Position numbers and translations under genes: made by a program. The notes beneath the pieces are model-generated. The model saw only the letters and a program-made list of their open reading frames with translations. It made no database searches and was not told the DNA's origin. A stretch of DNA of 64,000 nt from Tissierellia bacterium (GTDB lineage Bacteria > Bacillota > Clostridia > Peptostreptococcales > Acidaminobacteraceae), in contig DUPT01000056.1 in assembly GCA_012838225.1 (NCBI GenBank), forward strand, positions 24,730 through 88,729, written 5' to 3'. Shown here one piece after another: positions 59,835 through 64,000 of this stretch (positions within the stretch are counted from its first letter, which is position 1; every line of letters starts with the position of its first letter).

Positions 59835-60646
59835 GACGACTTCTTCCGAGTGGACTTGGCCTTCGTCTTTTTGGCCGGCTTCTTATCGATGCTCTTTTGG
59901 AGCAGGTCCATGATATCGACGACATTGTCGGTCGGTTCGACCTCTTCGACCACCTCTTCTTTGATCCCCTTGCCCTTGGCTTTTTCCTTGATCCGCTTCA
60001 TCAGCGCTTCGCGGTACTCATCATGATAGGCTGAGGGATCCCAGGCCTCACTCATATCATTGATCAATTTGATCGCCAGATCCATTTCTTTTTTAGTCGA
60101 TTTGACATCCGTCGGCACCCTTAGGTCCTCCACGGCCCGAAGCTCCTGATGAAACCGGATCAGATTCAGGATCAACACCGTATCCTCGGGGTAGATGGCC
60201 GCTAAGTAAGCTCGAGTCCGGATGACCACCCGAGCAATCGCAATTTTATCTGTCTTGATCAGTCCATCACGCAGCAGGGCGTAGGCCTTCTCGCCACCTT
60301 TTTGTGACTGAACATAATACGGCCGATCAAGATATTTCAGTGCCAGCTCAGACCGCTCAATAAAGGTCTCGATGTCGATTGTCTTGGTGGCTTTGACATC
60401 GGCCTGAGCGAAATCCTCATCCGTCACCACGACATAATTGTCATCGGAAAACTCAAAGGCCTTCACGATCTGATCCCACGGCACCTCCTCACCGGTCTCT
60501 TCATTGACTCGCTCATACCGGATCCGATTCTCATCGCGTGAATCGATCAGGTTGAATTTTAGATCGTTCTTTTGTTCGGCGGTGATCAGATCGACCGGGA
60601 TGTTGACAAGTCCAAAGCTGATCGCACCTTTCCATACGGGTCGCAT
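59831..60646 (-). CDS. ku: Ku protein for non-homologous end joining
   Basis: A 271-residue bacterial Ku. It begins MRPVWKGAISFGLVNIPVDL and has the core EFSDDNYVVVTDEDF and the LRVPTDV segment, then a Lys-rich C-terminal tail that in other bacterial Ku proteins binds DNA and the ligase. Operon with ligD. Together they repair double-strand breaks, typically in spores or stationary phase. Confidence 0.95.
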   Translation of the reverse strand: MRPVWKGAISFGLVNIPVDLITAEQKNDLKFNLIDSRDENRIRYERVNEETGEEVPWDQIVKAFEFSDDNYVVVTDEDFAQADVKATKTIDIETFIERSELALKYLDRPYYVQSQKGGEKAYALLRDGLIKTDKIAIARVVIRTRAYLAAIYPEDTVLILNLIRFHQELRAVEDLRVPTDVKSTKKEMDLAIKLINDMSEAWDPSAYHDEYREALMKRIKEKAKGKGIKEEVVEEVEPTDNVVDIMDLLQKSIDKKPAKKTKAKSTRKKSS

Positions 60647-60689
60647 ATTCTCCTCCTTCCGTCCATTACCTAGTTCATACCCACTGCAG

Positions 60690-60724
60690 TAAAAAAACCT
60701 TCCACTGTTCGTAGAAGGTTTGCG
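60690..60724 (-). terminator. Intrinsic terminator after the flavodoxin gene
   Basis: On the minus strand AACCTTC and GAAGGTT pair across a bulged loop and are followed by seven T. Confidence 0.75.
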
Positions 60725-60726
60725 TC

Positions 60727-61152
60727 TTATTGAGCCAGCAGCTGTCCCAGCTGATGACAGTTTTCTAAGTCATCATCATGCGGCGTCAGGTGGACGATCA
60801 GTCCGTCATCAATCATGATGGCGCCGATCTTTTCACACTCATCCTGCCAGGTCTCCATCCATTCCCCGGTGCCCCAATCATACGAGCCAAACAGGGCCAA
60901 TCGTTTATCCTTGAGCTTGTCCTTGATGCTTTCGAAGAAGGGTTCGAATTCCGAGTCCTCCAGCTCCTCGGCCCCCATCGACGGACAGCCTAGGGCGATC
61001 CCATAGAGCTCGTCGATATCGACATCGTGAGCCTCTTCGACCGTGTAGACGGAGGTATCGGTTTGTTCGAGCGAGGCTCCCTCAGCAACCGCTTGAGCCA
61101 TCAGCTCCGTATTGCCCGTGCCACTCCAATATATGACAGCAATTTTCTTCAT
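60727..61152 (-). CDS. Flavodoxin
   Basis: A 141-residue short-chain flavodoxin with the FMN phosphate loop YWSGTGNTELMA at residues 9-20 and FGSYDWGTGEWM near 88. It carries electrons at low potential, replacing ferredoxin under iron limitation. Its start and AAAGGAG ribosome binding site lie within the 3' end of the DUF3793 gene, a common pairing in Clostridia. Confidence 0.93.
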   Translation of the reverse strand: MKKIAVIYWSGTGNTELMAQAVAEGASLEQTDTSVYTVEEAHDVDIDELYGIALGCPSMGAEELEDSEFEPFFESIKDKLKDKRLALFGSYDWGTGEWMETWQDECEKIGAIMIDDGLIVHLTPHDDDLENCHQLGQLLAQ

Positions 61153-61696
61153 TGCGCACTCCTTTTACCAATTCTTCCAGGGGAATGCCCTGATCGTAGC
61201 GTTGTTTGTACTGTGTGTAGCACTGACTCAGTTCCGAGAAGGTCTGTCTGGCGCCTTCGGCATCATGATAGACCTGCCAGTAACCGGTCAGTACCGGATT
61301 CCTACCCAAATCACTCAAGAAGGTCAACACATCGGGGATCGGATAGCCCAACAGAAAACCGATCTCATGGGGAAAGTCGGTCCGGCTGATCCGATCGCGA
61401 AAGCCCTCGAGCACCGCCTCAAGCGATGACAATTGATAGCCTCGATCGCGCAGGCACCGGCGACACTCCGGCTTCGCCAACACTTCCGCCAGCCGCTGCG
61501 GCCGATAGACATAGATCAACCGACCAGATTTCACCTCGAACTGTGTCATCGCCACACCAAACGGACAAAGTCGCTTGGCGCAATGAGTGAATTCTTCCTG
61601 AAAGTTTTCCGTGATAGGAAATAGAAACAGATTGCCGACCTTTCGGTCCGCCAAGACAGCCGCGGAATAATCAACAATATACCGTTCTAATACCAT
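61082..61696 (-). CDS. DUF3793 family protein
   Basis: A 204-residue protein, with an N-terminal segment on CAKRLCPFG, a central PECRRCLRDRGY and FPHEIGFLLGYPIPDV, all DUF3793 features. The family is Cys-containing and often sits beside flavodoxin, hinting at a redox or metal role, but nothing is proven. The last 24 codons overlap flavodoxin by 71 bases; the tail is not family-like and may reflect a lost stop. Confidence 0.87.
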   Translation of the reverse strand: MVLERYIVDYSAAVLADRKVGNLFLFPITENFQEEFTHCAKRLCPFGVAMTQFEVKSGRLIYVYRPQRLAEVLAKPECRRCLRDRGYQLSSLEAVLEGFRDRISRTDFPHEIGFLLGYPIPDVLTFLSDLGRNPVLTGYWQVYHDAEGARQTFSELSQCYTQYKQRYDQGIPLEELVKGVRNEENCCHILEWHGQYGADGSSGC

Positions 61697-61886
61697 GCTT
61701 CTCCTCTAGTCAAAGTATCACGCCGGGACCGATTCCCGGCTATGTATGATCGAATCATCAGTACTTTACTAGGGATTCAATAGTACCAAGAATCATCAGC
61801 CTTGTAAACCCGAAAACCACAAAAAACAAACGAAAGATTGAATCGGTCCATCCGGCGTGATAGGCTCATATCAAGGAGGTGGCGAC

Positions 61887-63065
61887 ATGATTCGTAGAAT
61901 TCTGTTGCTGGGAGAAGACTCCCTGTATGAAAAATCCCTACCGGTCACCGAAGACGACCTGCCAAAGCTGGCGCAATGGATCGGTGATCTCCATGATACG
62001 CTGATAGACTTTCGTCGGACCTACGGCGCCGGCCGGGCCATCGCCGCTCCGCAGATCGGGCTTCAAAAGCGACTGCTCTATATGTATATCGATCGGCCGA
62101 CCGTCTTCATCAATCCCCGCCTGGTGCCGCTGAGTGACGAGCTGTTTGAGGTCTGGGATGACTGCATGAGCTTTCCCAATATCCGCGTCCTGGTCGATCG
62201 CTATCGGCACTGTCGGATCGACTACCTGGACGAGCATTTCCAACCGCAGTCTCTGGAATTAACGGGTGATCTATCCGAGCTCCTCCAGCACGAGTATGAT
62301 CATCTCGATGGCATCCTGGCGACAATGCGAGCCAAGGACCGACAGTCCATCCGGCTAGAACCGGCTCGCCCCAAACGCGACGGCCTACGGATCGGCCTCC
62401 TGGGTGGGATCAGCTATACCTCTACCCTGGTCTATTATCGCCGCCTGCTCGAGCTCTACTATGACCGATTCCACGACTACTACTATCCGGAGATCGTCAT
62501 CCACAGCCTCGACTTTCAGAAGTTCACCGACTTCGAAAATCACGATCCCAAAAACTACCTCGACTATATCGCCCGGTCTCTCACCCTCCTGAAAGAAGCC
62601 GATGTCGATATCGCCTTGATGGCGGCCAACTCACCTCATTCCGTCTTCGCTCAGCTGGAGGCGATGGGCATCGTACCCCTGATCAGCTTAGTCGAGGCTG
62701 TAGCGAAAGAAGCAAAGCGTCTTCGGCTAAAAAAACTGCTCCTGCTCGGGATCAAATACACCATGGACCACACCTTCTATCCCGAGACCTTCGAAAAATA
62801 TGGCCTGACGATCCTTACGCCGACCGAAGCAGACAAGATCGAAGTCGATCGGATCATCTTTGGTGAATTGGCCAGAGAAATCATCGAACCCGAATCAAAA
62901 GACCGGCTGAAGGATCTGATCGAGTGCTCCGACGTCGACGGTGTTATCCTCGGCTGTACGGAGCTGCCGCTCATCCTATCTCAGTCCGATCTATCGATAC
63001 CGGTCCTGGATTCGATGGATCTCCACTGCCGGGAAGTGATCGATGCGATCTATCGTGTGGTATAA
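61887..63065 (+). CDS. Peptide deformylase-Asp/Glu racemase fusion
   Basis: The ATG at 61887 follows AAGGAGGT. Residues 1-165 are a peptide-deformylase-like domain: GAGRAIAAPQIG (motif I), DDCMSFP (motif II, normally EGCLS) and QHEYDHLDG (motif III), with the metal Cys and both His retained. Residues about 172-392 are an aspartate/glutamate racemase fold, GLLGGISYTSTLVYY to GVILGCTELPL. The first racemase Cys is absent (AANSPH), the second present. A fusion of these two is unusual. The role is unclear. Confidence 0.88.
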   Translation: MIRRILLLGEDSLYEKSLPVTEDDLPKLAQWIGDLHDTLIDFRRTYGAGRAIAAPQIGLQKRLLYMYIDRPTVFINPRLVPLSDELFEVWDDCMSFPNIRVLVDRYRHCRIDYLDEHFQPQSLELTGDLSELLQHEYDHLDGILATMRAKDRQSIRLEPARPKRDGLRIGLLGGISYTSTLVYYRRLLELYYDRFHDYYYPEIVIHSLDFQKFTDFENHDPKNYLDYIARSLTLLKEADVDIALMAANSPHSVFAQLEAMGIVPLISLVEAVAKEAKRLRLKKLLLLGIKYTMDHTFYPETFEKYGLTILTPTEADKIEVDRIIFGELAREIIEPESKDRLKDLIECSDVDGVILGCTELPLILSQSDLSIPVLDSMDLHCREVIDAIYRVV

Positions 63066-63066
63066 T
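63058..63066 (+). promoter_or_regulatory. Extended -10 promoter for the erm leader
   Basis: TGGTATAAT, an extended -10 with perfect TATAAT, overlaps the stop codon of the deformylase-racemase gene and lies 24 bases before the leader ATG. There is no good -35. Confidence 0.65.
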
Positions 63067-63090
63067 GAGCTCAAAAACGAGGAGAAAGGT

Positions 63091-63141
63091 ATGACAGCAT
63101 CCATGAGACTACGTCATTTAGTTGTTTTAAGGAGCAACTAA
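63091..63141 (+). CDS. ErmD-type leader peptide (macrolide-sensing)
   Basis: A 16-residue ORF, MTASMRLRHLVVLRSN, behind GAGGAGAAAGGT. It matches the ErmD leader type (MTHSMRLRFPTLNQ), including the RLR arrest motif at residues 6-8 at the same distance from the start. In ErmD leaders macrolide-bound ribosomes stall at this motif. It lies 185 bases upstream of the erm gene, and its second half forms a nine-base hairpin (63116-63143). Confidence 0.88.
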   Translation: MTASMRLRHLVVLRSN

Positions 63142-63218
63142 ATAACACCATCAAGTCGCCAACAGGCCAATCGGCCTGGAATTTCGGTTGCTTGATGTCG
63201 ATCCTCGGGACGATTGAC
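63116..63218 (+). promoter_or_regulatory. erm leader hairpin series
   Basis: Three consecutive hairpins follow the leader start. ATTTAGTTG/CAACTAAAT (63116-63143) overlaps the leader codons. CATCAAG/CTTGATG (63149-63197) encloses CAGGCC/GGCCTG. GTCGATC/GATTGAC (63197-63218) is third. Their refolding upon ribosome stalling would be the regulatory switch. Confidence 0.65.
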
Positions 63219-63247
63219 TGATGCCTAGCCTCATAACCATATGACAT

Positions 63248-63278
63248 AACGCTCACGATATTCGCTGAGCGTTTTTTT
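63248..63278 (+). terminator. Attenuator terminator upstream of erm
   Basis: AACGCTCA and TGAGCGTT pair around ten bases and run into TTTTTTT, between the leader peptide and erm. This is the layout of transcriptional attenuation known for ermK. Confidence 0.85.
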
Positions 63279-63287
63279 GACGCGAGA

Positions 63288-63326
63288 AAAAGCCTTCCGG
63301 GGATCGATAGACCTCAGGAGGCTTTT
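63288..63326 (+). promoter_or_regulatory. Ribosome-binding-site-masking hairpin of erm
   Basis: AAAAGCCT (63288-63295) pairs with AGGCTTTT (63319-63326), which includes the end of the AGGAGG ribosome binding site (63316-63321) right before the erm ATG. This would add translational control. Confidence 0.6.
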
Positions 63327-64000
63327 ATGAAGCATAAGCATTCAAAACCGATCAATCAGAACTTTCTCCATAACAAACAGTTGGTGGAGCAGTTATTAGA
63401 CTACAGCAATATCTCATCAAGCGATCTCGTGATCGAGATCGGCGGGGGTTCGGGTATGCTCACCGATGGACTGATCAAGCGATGTGGTGAGATCATTGTG
63501 TTCGAAAACGACCCTCGATGGTACCGCCATTTGGTCAATAAATATCGCAACTGCCCGAATGTCCAGGTACTGCCGACTGACTTTCTCACCTACCCGTTGC
63601 CGAAACAGCCCCTTAAAGTCTTGGCCAGTATCCCATATGATCAAACCGCTGCCATCATCCAAAAACTGACGGACGGATCATCCCTCCAAGACGCCTATCT
63701 CATAATGCAAAAGGAAGCCGCGTTAAAATATACCGGTTTGCCTCATCGCTCCGAGACACTGCGCTCCTTGCTGCTAAAAGCAGAGTACCACCCGGAGATC
63801 CTTTATTCTCTCGATCGAACGGATTTCAGACCGGTACCGGCGGTAGATTCGGTGCTTTGGCATATCCGTCATCGACCGCAGCCGATCGATCAGAGCTTGT
63901 ATCGGGACTTTATCACCAGTGTCTTTTTAGCCCGGGGACAATCGATCAAAACGCGGCTGAGCCATGTGCTGAGCTTTGCTCAAATCAAACGGCTGGGCCA
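63327..64000 (+). CDS. Erm-family 23S rRNA (adenine-N6) methyltransferase (3' end off window)
   Basis: The ATG follows AGGAGG by five bases, and 224 codons are visible. It has the Erm N-terminal INQNFLHNKQLVEQLL, SAM motif VIEIGGGSGMLTDGL near residue 35 and VFENDPRW near 58. Catalytic motif IV reads ASIPYDQTA where Erm and KsgA proteins have N-I/L-P-Y/F, so Asn is Ser. Erm enzymes methylate A2058 of 23S rRNA, giving macrolide-lincosamide-streptogramin B resistance. The ErmD-type leader upstream supports Erm over KsgA. Confidence 0.9.
   Translation, partial: MKHKHSKPINQNFLHNKQLVEQLLDYSNISSSDLVIEIGGGSGMLTDGLIKRCGEIIVFENDPRWYRHLVNKYRNCPNVQVLPTDFLTYPLPKQPLKVLASIPYDQTAAIIQKLTDGSSLQDAYLIMQKEAALKYTGLPHRSETLRSLLLKAEYHPEILYSLDRTDFRPVPAVDSVLWHIRHRPQPIDQSLYRDFITSVFLARGQSIKTRLSHVLSFAQIKRLG

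Noticed and set aside
1..64000. Reassignment of TGA to Trp genome-wide
   Set aside because: TGA ends many genes here at family-typical positions, including overlapping TGATG junctions, and Trp is regularly encoded by TGG.
1..64000. CRISPR arrays, tRNA genes, insertion sequences or prophage
   Set aside because: I scanned for regular direct repeats, cloverleaf ends, transposases and integrases and saw none.

Overview
This 64 kb window looks like chromosome from an anaerobic, probably monoderm Bacillota (Clostridia-like) bacterium of moderate GC. Evidence: an NfnAB electron-bifurcating pair, an anaerobic sulfatase-maturing radical SAM enzyme beside its sulfatase, selenium-dependent molybdenum hydroxylase accessory genes (yqeB, xdhC-like, yqeC), DegV, DUF3793 plus flavodoxin, strong AGGAGG ribosome binding sites, and an Erm methyltransferase with an ErmD-type leader peptide. 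I cannot place it below phylum/class level. Genes are densely packed and no gene-free stretch exceeds about 300 bases. I saw no tRNA, rRNA, CRISPR array or insertion sequence. The tetramer GATC is strikingly frequent in coding DNA.

Layout. 1-2.7 kb: MFS transporter, MBL hydrolase, AlkP-type phosphodiesterase. 2.8-6.1 kb: nfnBA diverging from an SDR across a region with a Rex-like operator and a second palindrome. 6.1-14.6 kb: DegV, sulfatase/anSME pair, a two-component system, trmO. 14.6-19.5 kb: glycerate kinase, D-2-hydroxyacid dehydrogenase, an alpha-oxoamine-synthase enzyme diverging from an SDR, LysE exporter. 19.6-22.2 kb: small basic protein, XRE regulator with about six LIALAPFL repeats, then an ExbB/TolQ-like, an ExbD-like and a second ExbD-domain protein. 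22.3-28.9 kb: deoxyinosine glycosylase, D-aminoacylase, yqeB/xdhC, a rearrangement scar, MoxR ATPase. 28.9-36.5 kb: beta-lactamase-fold lipoprotein, uracil/xanthine permease, then a long minus-strand operon (EamA, YdbC, phosphoesterase, NifX-like, NTPase, yqeC, amidase, CMD). 36.5-45.9 kb: membrane proteins, DASS permease, and a cstA operon holding two HesB-like small proteins, one a candidate selenoprotein. 45.9-57.3 kb: mutM, baeRF, aminotransferase, cyclase, ADP-ribosylglycohydrolase, assorted enzymes and a duplicated beta-helix protein. 57.4-64 kb: LigD/Ku NHEJ operon, flavodoxin, a deformylase-racemase fusion, and an inducible erm gene running off the right edge.

Several genes are interrupted by single changes: an amidase with two frameshifts, a cyclase with a start-proximal frameshift, mutM with an in-frame TAG, a DUF6933/pRiA4b gene with an in-frame TGA, and a three-part junction near 27.1 kb. 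Some lie in homopolymers and may be sequencing error; others may be real decay. One in-frame TGA (42609-42611) differs from these: it is followed by a strong hairpin at the spacing of a bacterial SECIS and sits at the selenocysteine position of a known selenoprotein family. The features most worth following up are the erm attenuator, this selenoprotein, and the ExbB/ExbD-like operon.
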